DNA of 64,000 nucleotides from Lunularia cruciata (GCA_948567375.1 OX419755.1:11103001-11167000); one strand, 5' to 3'. Shown: positions 13,301 to 26,202, numbered from the stretch's first letter. Notes: a model not told the origin generated them from the letters alone. Made by a program: numbers and translations.

Positions 13301-14316
13301 TTTGTGAAAGACGTGTATTTCAACACCAACATGCACACCTACTACTCTTCATTGTTCCAAATCTTTCGTCTCGTGGGAAAAGGTAAACATGCTCTTCGAA
13401 AGACGGACGTCACTTTTACCATGAAAGATCATATTGCTACGATTACATATTTGCTAGTATGATCTCTTCGATGTTATGCACGACTATCCATTACTTGCTT
13501 GAGTTTGTGAATGGATACAGAAGAAACGCATCGGCGGCTGCACTCGGTTGCAGTGACGATTTCGGGAGGTTCTACGAGGCCTTTCGTATGCTGCAACTCT
13601 ACCTGGAAACACTTTTTGCTTTCTTTTGTATTCTTTTAAGTATCAAGGGGAGGTGGTCTTTCTCATCTTCTTCTTTGGAGAAACGAACTCAGTTTATGAT
13701 GAAGAGATCATCCACTCGCACGCGATGTTATTGTAGAATATCTGCACTGATGTGTAAAGAATTGGAGTCTAATAGCAATTCAGCCCGCCCCCGCCTCCGG
13801 CTCCACACTTTGATGTCCCATATATGAATGCGAACGAGGTAGAATCCAGACTCTTTATGTATAAACATCATAACATCTCTTTTGGTCTCTGTTTAGAGTC
13901 TTTACACATTCTTTTGATAAAAGTCAGAATGATCCAAGGAGCTTTATATCATGACACATCCCAGATGTCATGCATCAACTGATAGGCTCCTATCATGCCG
14001 CAGAGAGAAAAGATCCTCAATGATTCCTCCAGTTCTCTTTCAATTTGTAGATGCTTATGATCACCGGCTACGAAAGATTGTTCTTTAGCCACTGGTTTTT
14101 TCCATATTCTCGCTTTTGTGTTCTTTTCTACAAGCCAATTCTGGACCACTAGACTCCAGTTTCAATTTGTCACCACTAAACCACTAGAATTTCGTTGTTC
14201 TTGAGCAGTAGTCCAAAGTCATAGTTAAAACCCTTTTGCCAAGATAAGATTGTTAAGAAACTGGTGGCACCCATTTTGGGATCGGGACACCCTTTCGATT
14301 TGCTGTTCTACGATAA
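10331..14316. other. Intergenic region, no supportable gene
   Basis: Mixed-composition sequence with short open frames on both strands, the longest about 190 codons on the minus strand (12,767-13,336). None shows a recognisable domain or plausible exon chain. A short hairpin of the form CAGTTAAA...TTTAACTG lies near 12,430. I see no transposon coding sequence here. A divergent transcript starting near 10.3 kb on the plus strand is possible but unsupported. Confidence 0.4.
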
Positions 14317-14382
14317 AATCATAACCTAAAAGTCAAAGTGTATATATATATATATATACACTTTGACTTTTAGGTTATGATT
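14317..14382. repeat. 66-bp perfect palindrome with TA-repeat core
   Basis: Two 33-bp arms are exact reverse complements, centred between 14,349 and 14,350. The outer arms are non-repetitive (AATCATAACCTAAAAGTCAA...) and the core is (TA)n. It can form a spacerless hairpin. It is immediately followed by (TA)n and (CT)n microsatellites to about 14,414. Confidence 0.95.
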
Positions 14383-14414
14383 ATATATATATATATATCT
14401 CTCTCTCTCTCTCT
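14383..14414. repeat. (TA)n followed by (CT)n microsatellite
   Basis: Dinucleotide runs directly abut the palindrome. Confidence 0.9.
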
Positions 14415-15584
14415 TTTGTTAAATCTCAGAAAAATCAACCTTAAAACCAAAACCCCTCATATGTTGACTCTACATGCATTAGCGCTACCTCACGCCACCA
14501 ACGAAGGTGAAATCTTTGATTTAGTCTGCCATAAAGTGAAAACCATTTTCTCAAACCTCCAGGGATTGGATGGATGCCTAGTAAAGGGAGGGATGTTACA
14601 AGGCAATATTCTATTGCATAATATTTCCTAGAGAGACACAAGCATCCTGGTCTTTTCTGTTCCATGTATCTGAAAAGGAAGTTGAAAAAGTTCTATGGGA
14701 GGAGAGATAAAGATCAACAAGACTTCGTAATTGGACGAACTAAGCTCAAAGTAACCGTTCGATAATCATTCTCGGGACAACTTCCCTTTTTTGGACTATT
14801 CAGGATACTTTTCCTCCCAGTTGATCGGTGATGACAGCATTCCTGATCAAGGTCAGGTGATGTAATCTGGGCCCGGGTTATGTAAGACCACCCCTTGCTT
14901 TGACTCCTAACTGCAGTCTCCATCCTCTACTTCCTCCTCAATGTACTGTGGTTGATCTGGACGGCCGCTGATGTGATACGAACATGGTCTCCCGCTGAGG
15001 AAACATCCTTGCATGTTTTCTTCTACAAGCTTCTTCTAGTCAATAGCTTTAAATTACCCTCGATCTTCTCACTAGATGCGCAGAATATCTTAAAAGAATG
15101 TTTCTCCACGAGCTAAGATGATGTACTTGTGTGCATAGTACACTATTGTCAAGATATGAGGTTTTGCAGTAGTGTCAACTCTAAGCAGCTTTGGGGCGAA
15201 GAAAATGGACGCCTTTATAGCTTATCTATTAGGTGGAAGTGACCGACAAATGTTTGGTTACTTTCTTCTAAGATACTTCTTGAAGGATGTGGGATAACAC
15301 GGTAGTTTATATTTCTTCTCTCAAGTGTAGTTTTGCACGGAACTTTCCGGCTTGATGCTCTGAAATATCGGTGCTTCAACTCGTATTTAGCATCTTTGAC
15401 TGTTGAAGGTTATGGGTTGAAAGCAACAACCCTCGATTTCTAATTCTCTTCTGAAGAATTTGCGAAGTTTGCGAAGTTACTGATGGTTAGATAGTCAGTC
15501 GTTCAATAGGGAGTTTAAAATGTCTATTTTAAGGGATGACTGGTCAGGTCTGTAAATAATTTTGATGGGTACCCATAAACTCCT
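14415..15584. other. Intergenic transition zone
   Basis: No gene or recognised repeat found. Base composition shifts here from the moderately GC, CpG-containing left side to the very AT-rich, CpG-poor repeat domain that fills the rest of the window. Confidence 0.4.
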
Positions 15585-17424
15585 ACAAAAGATCCTTTAA
15601 AATTTTGTTTGGGATATATATTTATTTACTGATATTTATTTTAGATTTATAGGTAGTATTGGTCTTGGATTTATAAAATAAAGCATTAGCTCCGCTGGTC
15701 ATCTCGGAAAGAGAAAGAAAACACCGAATTTAATCCTTTAAGAAATAAATCCTTTAAAGAAAGAAGAACATAATCCTTTAAATCAGTTCTGAGGAATATC
15801 CATTCCCCTCACTTTTCGTCAATTTGTCACATAGTTCTGTCTCTTATAGGAAATTGAATTAGATGGTTCACTTAGTTCCTTCTCTCATTAAAATTGAATT
15901 CTTTGGTTGGTATACACATATTGAAAGTTTATGATTTTTCACAATTTGATAGTAACTATGGAGTGCACACCTTGTGTTCTTCTTCTACCGATTCCTTTGG
16001 AGAATGCTATATTCTAAGAGCTTTACAACATGGTGTCACAAGTGCCCATTAATTTTTCAAGGAGTCCATACCCAAACAAAGCGACGATGGAGGATAAATT
16101 TTGGGACTATTATGCTGAAATATCAGTACTATAAAATATTGAACCCTTTAGATGAACATGGATGAAAAAATTGGAGCAAAAGGGAATAATTTAAGAAGAG
16201 GAGAATGGACTTGGAGAGTAGACCCATAGTATGAATAGCAGAGTAACTACTTGACTCATCCTACCATTGTGCCTAGTGTACAGGCTTAAGGAAGGGAGAG
16301 CCAATTGCCTTATGATCATTTCGAATTGCTCACTAAGTCTTGTTCCAAGGGTGAACCAAGACAATACTATACTCTAAAGGAAATCTTCTTCACCTCATAA
16401 TAATTATAATAAGTACCTTGCATTTCCTATGCCAAACTATACAGTATGCATTTCAAGTGAAAACAATAACGAGGAATATTATTTATTGAATCTTAGTTTT
16501 ACCTACACCTTTCAATTCATACATTGGCTTCATCTTCACATTTGTATTGCTCAATTTATGATGATTATTCAAATTTTATAATCATTTCTAATTTTATACT
16601 AATATATGCTCAAAAAAATTTATTTTTATGCTCAAAAGCTTTTTAGTGCATTTCTATGCATTTATATGCTCATAGGGATTGTAACAATATGGAGTTGGTA
16701 GACCAGTAGTCAAGACTAACAAAGTAGCACATATGCCAGAGTTGCCAAGAATTCTAAGTATGTTCTAGAAACATCTATGGAGCTTCTAGGAAGTTTCTTG
16801 GTACCTTCCAAAGATCAAGTAATGTGTATGCCAAGTATGTGACTTCTATGAGGAAGTTTCTTGGGAGGTTTCCCAGCTAGCTTAGCTAGCATGCCAAGTA
16901 GATGGCTTCTAGAAGGAAGCTTCTTTGGAAGCCTCCTTACAAGTTTAGCTACATGTCAAATATGCAGCTTCTCAAAAAGTTTCCCAATAAGTTTAGCTTG
17001 CACTCTAAGGAAACAGCTTTTAGTAAACTTCCCAAAAGTCTTATATGTTCTCTATAAATACCAAAGCCCAAGCTCATGATAGGCATTTGGAGTTTCCTTC
17101 ATTCAAGAGTACAATGTGATCTTTCACAATTATCTTCCTTCTCTTGTTTCTCTCCTCAGTCTTTTACATGAATTATGCTTGTGTCTAATAATGATGGTTG
17201 AAGTGTGCACTAGTATGAAATTGTGTTTGGTTGTATATATATTGATGTATGTATGAGTGTTTGCTAATGTATATTGGTGTTGGTTGACATGTGCTAGTAT
17301 CCATATATGGATGTTTATCTTTTTTTGTATGTGCTAGTATTTGATACTAGTGCTCAATGTTTACTTATTTTTCTTAAGTTTTAAACATTTTTCAATTCAT
17401 CAAATTTTAATAGAATGTGTACTC
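15585..17424 (+). repeat. AT-rich repeat unit F, copy 1 (interrupted by a solo LTR)
   Basis: This block and the next (17,425-19,150) are diverged head-to-tail copies. Shared landmarks include AAACTCCTACAA, TATTGGTCTTGGATTTA, ACATAGTTCT and TGCTCAAAAGCTTT in the same order. Without the LTR at 16,680-17,168, copy 1 is about 1.35 kb. No coding capacity is visible. Family unknown. Confidence 0.7.
16680..17168 (+). mobile_element. Solo LTR of family 1 in repeat F copy 1
   Basis: Begins TGTAACAATATGG and ends CTTTTACA, like the LTRs of the family 1 element at 24,578. A TATA box (TCTATAAATA) lies at about 17,051-17,060, downstream of GAAGCTTC-type palindromes. The flanks GGGAT and TGAAT are a plausible decayed 5-bp target duplication, because repeat F copy 2 reads straight through the same site. 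Confidence 0.85.
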
Positions 17425-19150
17425 ATAAACTCCTACAAGAGATAATTAATAGTTTCCTTTTGAAATTTTGTATGGGATAGATAATTATTTTTGGATATTT
17501 ATTTTAGATATCTAGGAATTATTGGTCTTGGATTTAGAAAAATAAGCATAAACTTCTCTAGTCATCTTGGAAAAAGAAAAGAGACAACCAATCTGAACCA
17601 CCTATCTAGTGATTAATGTAGATCTTATATTCAAAATCAAGAACGCTTAAATCAATTTCAAGGGATATCCATTCCCCTCTCACTTTTCTTCAATTTGCTA
17701 CATAGTTCTTTCTCTTATATGAACATGAATTAGATGGTTCACTAGTTCCTTCTCTCATTGAAAATTGAATTGAGAATCAAAATCAAAAATGTTTTCAACT
17801 TATTCTCATGGAATCAATTCCCCTTTCAGTTTTCTTCAATTTGTTCCATATTTCTTCCTCTTATATGAATTTGAATTGACTAAGTTCCTAATTTCACAAA
17901 GTTCCTTCTCCCATTTAAAATTGAAATTCTCTAGTTGGTATATATATATTAAGAGATCTTATTTATTTAATTGTAGCTATGGAGTGCATTTCTTGTGTAC
18001 TCGTTACTATTCCTTTGAAGAATGATTAGCTTTTGAGAATTGTGTCACAAGTGAAGTCTATTTTTTGAATAGTTTAGACCCAAATAAGGGAACAATAAAG
18101 GATAAATTTTGGATTTATTTCACATTAATATGCTTAAACATTGGACTCTTTAGATGCTTAGATGAAGAAATTGGGGCAAAATAATAGTTTTAGAGGGTAC
18201 ATAATCATCTCAAAAAGTACATCCGTAGTCATGAATAATGGGTATATTACTTTTATCCTACCAGTTTACATAGTATACAATGCTTAGTATAGGAGAGTAA
18301 AATTTCTTATAATCATTTGAATTTCCAATAAGTCCCTTCCAAGAGTGAAATTTTCTTCTTGAAACCAAGATAGAGACTAAAGTGGAAATTTTCTTGGAAT
18401 TTTCCAAAGCAAAAGCTCTCTTATGGAGAAACTTGGAAATAATAATTTTAGTTCTTAGCCTCATACTAATTACAATAAGGGCCTTAAATTTTCCATACCA
18501 ACAAATACAATATGCATTTCAAGTGCAAATAATAACAAGGAGAGATAATATTTAGTGAATCTTAGGTATAATCACACCTTTCAATTGATAAAAAAATTTC
18601 ATCATCACATTTTCATTGCTCAATTTATGATGATTATCCAAAAAAAATTGAGTTTATCAATCAAGATTCAAAATAATTTCTTTTTATGCTCAAAAGCTTT
18701 AAATGCAATGGTATGTGCTTTATATATAAGTATGGCATATGCTTGTATCTAATAATGATTGCTTAAGTATTCGTTAGTGTGTAATGGTTCTTGGTTGTTT
18801 ATGTTTGTGTGTGTATTAGTGTTTGCTAATGTATGTTTGTGCTTATTCATAGGTGCTAGTATTTGCTATTATGTATTGATTTATGTTTGTATTTTCTTGC
18901 TTGTGAAAGCATTTGCTTGTATATGTTAGTATTTGTGTGTGTTAGTGTTTGCTAATGTATGTTTGTGCTTATTCATAGATGCTAGTATTTGCTATTATGT
19001 ATTGATTTATGTTTGTATTTTCTTGCTTGTGAAAGCATTTGCTTGTATATGTTAGTATTAGATGGTAAGTACCTTGATTTTCTTATTGCTATTAGGTTTT
19101 TCACATTCTGCAATTCATTAAGGTTTATAGTACAATGTGTACTCACTTCA
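17425..19150 (+). repeat. AT-rich repeat unit F, copy 2
   Basis: Second, longer copy of unit F, without the LTR insertion but with an internal 126-bp tandem duplication in its T/G-rich tail. It ends at an AATGTGTACTCA motif that also marks the junction between copies 1 and 2. Confidence 0.7.
18808..19059 (+). repeat. Two tandem copies of a 126-bp unit
   Basis: 18,808-18,933 and 18,934-19,059 are nearly identical (CATAGGTGC versus CATAGATGC is the clear difference in the core). The high identity means a much younger duplication than the surrounding repeat F. Confidence 0.9.
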
Positions 19151-22100
19151 AATTCTCAAGCACCAAGCACTTACTCTATTGTTTTTTAATTCATAATTTT
19201 TTAATAATTAATTTTATATAAGTACCTTTTGAAGTAGATCAACTCAACTAGTACTCTCAAGTATGATTATTTCTCCTCTACAACTATGAATTTTAGAATA
19301 ATGATACACTTTTTAAGTACATCAATTTGATTAATATACAACTATTATTACTTCTAATCTAAAACCTACAAAATTTAGAAATATAAAAGCTATCTATTCC
19401 AATCTATGCTGTTTTGGTGGATTAATACCCAAGGATGATCACTTCTCATCTAAACCTACAACTTTAAGAAATATCTATCTACTCCAATGTATGATTTTGT
19501 GGTAGACATATGGCTACTCTATTTCTATATCAAATAGTTGGGTATGAAGATAGAAACAAGTAGCTTCAAGTTGTGGAGAAAGAGACAAAAAGTTGATGTC
19601 AATGGTTGGATAAATTAAACAAATAACATATGTGAAGTAATTTTTTAACATATATCCATGTGAAAAGAAATATTCTGTCTTCATCAAATTCATTCAAGAA
19701 AGAAAGCTTGAAAAGAAGATCATGTCTACCTTTTCTTTACTTTAATTTCTATGAGTTATTGTTTTACTTAGGGAATTCTACTCAAATATAAAATATAAAA
19801 CGTAAATTTTGAGCCTATTAGGAAGCATTCTTTCCCTCATGTTTGAATGGATCTTATTTCCCTCAATTTGAATCATTTGAGAACCAAATTTTGTACAAGG
19901 AGCTAATTCTTCCTCAAACACCATATTTGTTATGTAATTGAATGTCTAGAGATCTTTGGACATAAAATTAAGATTGAGCAAAATATAGAACTCATATTTC
20001 TTGTCTTTAACATTGACCAAAGTGTCAATAAAAAGAGAAATAAGCCCTTAAGATCTTTCAATATATGATTTATTCAAGGTGTCCATCTACTTATCACTAT
20101 TATATTTCCATATGATTTTTTGGCAACTTGTGACTCAATGATTCACCAAATACTTGCATAATAGGTTGGATAAGTAGAGTAATAACACCTCAATTTAATC
20201 AATATATCCTTGATATTTAAGAAAATTAAGCATTTTAAGTTGATGAATGCTATTGCTTATTAATGAGAGAGGAATTCAGAATTACACCATTAATAACTTA
20301 ACTCCCAAATCATTCTCCTTCTCATCTCACTCCAATCACAAATAGATCATAACAAGATTTATGGTCTTTTATTTCTTCCTCAATGAGTGCTCTCATATTC
20401 TAGAACCAGCTTGTAGCATTTCTTACTATAAAAACTGTAGCATTTCTTACTATTAACAACTGTTCTTTATTTGATGAGAAATTTCCAAATTTGTTTGGAA
20501 AATCAAGATGACATGTAGCTTTATATGACTACATGTCTTCACTTATAAAAGTTTTCCAAGAATCTTCATATACTACTTATAACAAAAAGTACACTATGTT
20601 CATGAGATTTTTTATAGAATCTATATATATATCTATGAAGCACCTCTTGAAAACCCCCAAGTAGATTGTTAAATGGAGATCTAAAGGGTGAAATTTTATA
20701 CTTCTTGTCAATCTACAAGCCTTATTGTAGATAATTTTTATGAAGTGCATTATCTTGCATAAAAATAAAAAATAAAAAACTAATAAGATGTTCTATAAAT
20801 AAAATTTTCATTCCCTCTTTATTGGTAAACATAACAACATATGATTATGAAGTGTTAAACAACCACAATTATGTAATATTCTTAGATACTTCTCTCTTTA
20901 CCGATCAAAACAAGATTCATTTTCTTACTTGGATAAATCATAGATGCAAAAAATCATCTACATATTTTTCATGCCAATATTTATTCTTGTTAGATATACC
21001 TCCAAGAATATATTCAACTATTTGCAACGAGGTAGAGGAGCTTTGGATAATGAGATACATGTCTAAAAAGGAGATTATCTCAATGATAAAATTTATCACT
21101 AACATGGCAACTAGTTCCACTTCTTAGCACTTTGATCCTTCCTACTTGGGTTTCAAGATAATAATTCTCTAATTGAGTTTTCTATAAAATAACTCACTTG
21201 TTTGCTCTCATATGAGCATAACCGATGATCTGTTGCATTACCCTACAAGTATACAAAACAATTCCTAACTTTATACTTGGCCAAAGAGGTAAAAAACACA
21301 TCCACCCCTACTCTTGGAGGGTTTTATAACTAAAGTCCTGCTAATATTAGGTGTAGACTACTAAAGTACCTCCTTTCCAACAATTCTCAATATTTGTCCA
21401 AGTATGAGACAAAAGCTATCATTCAAACTTCACTTGCTCTTCATTTATTGGTTATCATGTAAATAATACAATGTGGTTTTTATTAAGCATGTATGGTTAA
21501 GGTATCAAAATATCTATTCTAATCATGTGATGGATTCAATGTTCTTATCTCAACACTATTTATGATGTGTTCTTTCTATGCTTTGCTTTGTTGCTTATGA
21601 TAAATCTCCTAGAACCACCCATCTTGGATTGGCTCCAAAAATGAATATACTTGGAATTCCTATAGTTGAAGTAACCAAAAACTTAAATTCTTTACATTCC
21701 ATAGTTTGTATAAATAATCTTATAACTTTCTTATCATATCTTGCTACTTTGCTATCTTTGCCATAAATATTAAGGTTATCACCTATTTGTGTACTTAAAA
21801 GCACTCAAACTTCTTCTTAGAGACTCTCATCCACTCTCATTAGACAAAGTTAACTACCATGTGAGCATTGAGATCTCCTTCCTTGCTTGAGCTTTTGTCT
21901 AGCATGTTTCTTTTCTCATAATATTTTGTACATTCATTTGGTTAGCCAATTAACGAATCTCATCTTCTTTCATAGAAATTCAAATTGTATTTCCATATAT
22001 GTAACAAGTATCTATGCAATCAAGGAGAGTTTTTTACACAATTTTATTATCAAAGACCAAGTAGAGAATATGTACTCCTTGTTAATCATATATTAGCCTT

Positions 22101-23682
22101 CTTTTCTTGATCTTTATATTGCTATAGGCTTTATAATAGCACATTTTGTAGTTGGAATTCATAGAGTCCTTGGATCCTTACAACCTTTTTAGGTATTTAG
22201 ATATTCCATTTAACACTATCAAAATTATTTTTTCTTGTTACTTGAATTCATGTCACTCTACCATGTTATTTTATAAAGATCTATCTCATTATCCATTTCT
22301 ATTTTATACTATATCTATTTGTATGATTTTGTGATATCCATATATTATCTTTAAGATTGAACTTATAATCTAATTTATTTAAATATGTTTGTACAAAAAT
22401 CCAATGGTATAATATTTTCAACCATTTGGATGGATTTATTTATATATTTTCTTTAAAGGATCTAAGTATCATCTATTACACCATTGGAATGAGCTTCTTG
22501 GACTTCACACTTTAACATTTTCTTTGTTATCACTGGTATTTATTGGTTGATTTTATTTGGTCATTACAATATGGATCACAAGGAATAGAGGATCAACTTT
22601 AAGTAGGATGATAATTGGTAAGCTCTTGTCTAACCTAAGCAACATATAAAATTTGGAGTGTAACTATTCCAAGTGATAAAATTCATGTGAGAATATACAA
22701 CAATGAATTTTTTTGTGCAATCTTTTAGGAGATTGAGCCCCAACTTACTCACTAAAGTTCATTTATGTTGGTAAATTTTATATATATGTATGTGTGTGTG
22801 TATAAATATTTTTTATATCTATCATAGTAAGTGAAATGGGTCTTTAACAATCCAATCCCTATCCTAATAAACTCCAATTTTGTATATTACATACAACAAT
22901 ATATTTTCTCATTCATTAGTACTTCTTTACTAACATTTACATGTCTAAGTTTGCTCTCTACAAGCTTTGAACATGGATTGATATAGTTCACCGCGCAAAA
23001 TTCTATAAGTTGTAGTCTCCTAAATGAAATTTCCACCAAAGAGACCTTTGTGAGTTTCTTTTATGATTCTTATATCATTTCCTTTGAAAGAAAATCTACT
23101 TAATAATTGAGTCTCTTATTCATATAACTAATCTTATATCAAGTTATATTTCAGAACTAGCTTTGCTAGATTATTATATTCATGTAAGGAAGGAGGTAAT
23201 TTTTTTTATTTAGAGATAATCCATAATGAGTGCTCACCATCTTTTCCTTTCTTTTTTAGAAAAATTAAAATTTTTTTAAAAATTAATTATTTGATTTTAA
23301 CTTCTCTAATTTCCATTTTTCTTAGATAATAAACTTTTTTATATATACAAGAGATTAAAGAATTGTACGAGGTGGAGTAGTTTTCCAATTCTTCCTACCA
23401 TATGGATTTTTCACAAGATAAATAAATACATAATTATCCAAAAGAAAAATAATTTATTGTCTTTCAAGTAATGATAAAACCAAAACTACATAGACCATAT
23501 CCAAGGTTTCATTTTAAATTTTAGTGAATAATTTCTCAACAAGATTCAACATTATCTTTGTATAGAGATTGATAATTAGCTAACTTCTTTATAAAAGATT
23601 GATAATTAAGTAACTTCTTTATAGGATTGTGTAACTGTAGCCTCATTAATATTCCCAAATTCAAAGATTTGAAAATAGATAT
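19151..23682. other. AT-rich repeat-like DNA without an identified gene
   Basis: About 4.5 kb of very AT-rich sequence. Open frames (for example 20,822-21,127 plus, about 100 codons) have low complexity and no recognisable domain. It may be heavily decayed transposon sequence, but no catalytic motif could be read. Confidence 0.4.
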
Positions 23683-24577
23683 TATAACAATATGGAATTT
23701 ACATATGAGTAAGTCAAGACTAACAAAATAACAAATAGGCCAAACTAGCCAAGAATTATAAGAATATTCTAGAAGCATCTAGGAAGCTACTTGGTACATT
23801 CCAAGTATTCAGCAATGTGCATGCCAAGTGGTGATTTCTAAGATGAAGCTTCTTGGCTAGCTTAGCTTCCATGCCAAGTAGATGGCTTCTAGAAGGAAAT
23901 TTCTTGGATAGTTTCTAGATTAACAGTAATACCAATAGCTAGATATATTACCTAGAGGTGAAAATTAGCTTGGCGACATTTGGAAGGATGTTAGATAAGA
24001 TGGGCTAGGTAGATAAGATAGAGGTCTCACCAAAGGAGTACCTCTACTTATAGAGAAAGAGCCAAAAATATACTCAAAATGTAACACTAACAGTAAAACA
24101 TATTATCTAGAGGTGAAAGTTGGATGGGTAACATTTGGAAGGATGTTGTAGATAATTGAATAAGTAGATCAGATAGAAGTATCACCAAAAGAATACTTCT
24201 ACTAATAGGGCAAGAGTTGAAAATACTCAAAACTTTAGTCAATTTTGGAGGCCTAAATAGATGAATTAAGCCTCAAAAATGTATAATTCCCCCCTCCTTT
24301 AGAGAAAGAAACAGCTAGCCTTCCCTTCCCTTATTTGCCTCATCAAGAGCTTTCCAATGGTACCTCATCCATGTAATTTTGAGATTGTTATTGGATTCTC
24401 TCAAGATTCCTTTTGATCAAAGCTTGTTGACCAACTAGATAGGACCAAAAGCAACTTGTCACCCATGCATAAAACTAATCTAAGGATATAGGTTGTTGCC
24501 AAGTCACCAATCCATGTATATAATCCAAGGGTGGAGCTTCCTTTGAGGGAATCCTCTTTGCTATATGATAAAGTCAA

Positions 24578-25003
24578 TGTAACAATATGGAGTTTAGCGA
24601 TGAAGTTAGTCGGGCTTACGAAGTAGCACATAAGACAAAGTAACCTAGAATATTCTAGAAGTATCTAGGAAGCTTCTTGGGAAGCTTCCCGACTAGCTTA
24701 GCTTGCACCTCAAGTAAGTAGCTCCTAGAAGGAAGCTTCTAGAAGCTTCTAACTAGCTTAGCTTGCACGCCAAGTAGACGGCTTCTAGAAGGAAGCTTCT
24801 TGAGAAACTTCCTAGTTAACTTGGCTTGCACTCTAAGAAAGCGGCTTGAGGAAGCTTCTTGAGAAGCTTCTCACGGGCCTTGTATGCTACCTATATATAC
24901 CAAATCCAAAGCTCATGCTAGGCATTTGGAGTTTTTGCTCATTCAAGTGTCCCAATGTGAGTTTCCATCCTCTTATTTCTCTCCTCGGATTCAGTCTTTT
25001 ACA
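24578..25003 (+). repeat. 5' LTR of family 1 element (426 bp)
   Basis: TGTAACAATATGG...CTTTTACA, bounded by the target duplication on the left and the primer-binding site on the right. It contains the promoter features listed separately. Confidence 0.92.
24648..24900 (+). promoter_or_regulatory. Cluster of heat-shock-element-like palindromes followed by a TATA box
   Basis: Between 24,648 and 24,870 I count nine GAAnnTTC and three TTCnnGAA palindromes. At 24,732-24,749 four pentamer boxes are in perfect register (GAAGCTTCTAGAAGCTTC), which fits the plant heat-shock factor consensus. A TATA box (CTATATATAC) follows at 24,891-24,900. The same array recurs in the 3' LTR (perfect box 28,832-28,849, TATA 28,991-29,000). 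Binding by heat-shock factors is inference. Confidence 0.7.
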
Positions 25004-25004
25004 T

Positions 25005-25016
25005 TGGTATTAGAGC
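25005..25016 (+). other. Primer-binding site (initiator tRNA-Met type)
   Basis: TGGTATTAGAGC starts 2 nt after the LTR end. It differs at one base, a C to T change, from the standard plant sequence TGGTATCAGAGC complementary to initiator tRNA-Met. Confidence 0.85.
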
Positions 25017-25274
25017 AAGAATGGGAAAGATGGAATTTATGGACCACCAAATCCACTTTGACCAAACCATTGGGATTTTTGTATCCAAATACTACCCAAG
25101 CATCATTTCACATAGTTCATCATCTCGCACTTTGGACAAGATTTTCTACATATGATCACCATATCTGAAGAACCCTTGGTACTTCAAGTTGTAACTTAGG
25201 GAGAACGGTGGACATGTTGTTTCTATGTGTTAATAAATTAGGTAGATTAGGAGTGGTGTGATAGAGGAGCAACC

Positions 25275-26180
25275 ATGGCGGCAATACCTGATGTTATCTT
25301 TGCTATGCAACAACAAATCGAGCACCTTACTTGATTGTTGGATAAACAAGATCTTTGACAACAAGAGCAGGTGGAGAGAGTACCAATCCGAGAAGGAGAA
25401 GATCGGATCAGATTCCCTAAACCCAAGGTATTTGATGGCAAGAATCTCTCGACTGCAATGGAGAATTTTGTGTTTGATTGTGAATGTTATTTTGAAGCTA
25501 CCAATCTACAAGACAAGCAAAAACAGATTCTCTTGGCTTCTAGCCAATTGGATGGAGTAGCAAAGCTATGGTGGAGATTCTGAGTCAAGCAAGCCAAAAA
25601 ATGGTTACACCAATCTTGACATGGGCAGAATTCAAGAGCGCAATAATGAGTTGGTTCCAAGTTATAAATGCCACATGAGCTACACGGGATAAGCTGGCAG
25701 AGTTGAAACAGATTGGCTCTGTAAGAAGTCACATCACGTAGTTCCAAAACACCATCATGCAAATTCTAGATATATTGAAAGGTGAAGCTTTGGATTGATT
25801 TGTGAGGGGCTTGAAGGCGAGAACCAAATTAGAGGTAACCATGTGAGAGCCACCACACTTGGAGGAAGCCATGCGGTTGGCAAAACGTTTTGATTCATTG
25901 GTGGAAACAACTTGATCTTGACCTCGACCTCCACAAAGCTTACCAATACACTACACACAAGTGGAGGAGCTAGCACCAATGGAGATTCATGCAATTCAAC
26001 AAAGACCACTTGGCATGGCAGATAGGGAGAAATTGTGACAAAATGGTGGTTGTTTTTATTTTCACCAGTTGGGGCATTGCATTGCTGAATGTCCACTCAA
26101 GAATGGACAATCTCGACAAGTTGCCCAAGTGGAGGTTGTGGAGCGGAATGATCAAGGAAACAAGGTATACCAGTAGGAGA
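25275..26180 (+). pseudogene. Family 1 gag with several premature stops
   Basis: Starts ATG at 25,275. The readable core includes ENFVFDCECYFEA and DGVAKLWWRF, a typical plant gypsy capsid. Nine stops interrupt about 220 codons, eight TGA and one TAG, mostly where Arg (CGA) or Gln (CAG) fits. A single-base frameshift lies near 25,600 in an A run. The nucleocapsid zinc knuckle near 26,055-26,095 reads CFYFHQLGHCIAEC, so the second Cys of the CCHC motif is Phe. Not translatable as it stands. Confidence 0.85.
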
Positions 26181-26202
26181 ATTTGAGCCACCTATTGGGA
26201 GG

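Noticed and set aside
12767-13336. 190-codon open frame on the minus strand
   Set aside because: No domain, no plausible exon partners, unusual composition; a competing frame exists on the plus strand.
20822-21127. 101-codon plus-strand frame
   Set aside because: Low-complexity AT-rich translation, no motif, no supporting context.
25247-25762. Minus-strand frames with many Cys residues opposite family 1 gag
   Set aside because: Shadows of the plus-strand gag; the plus frame has clear capsid similarity.
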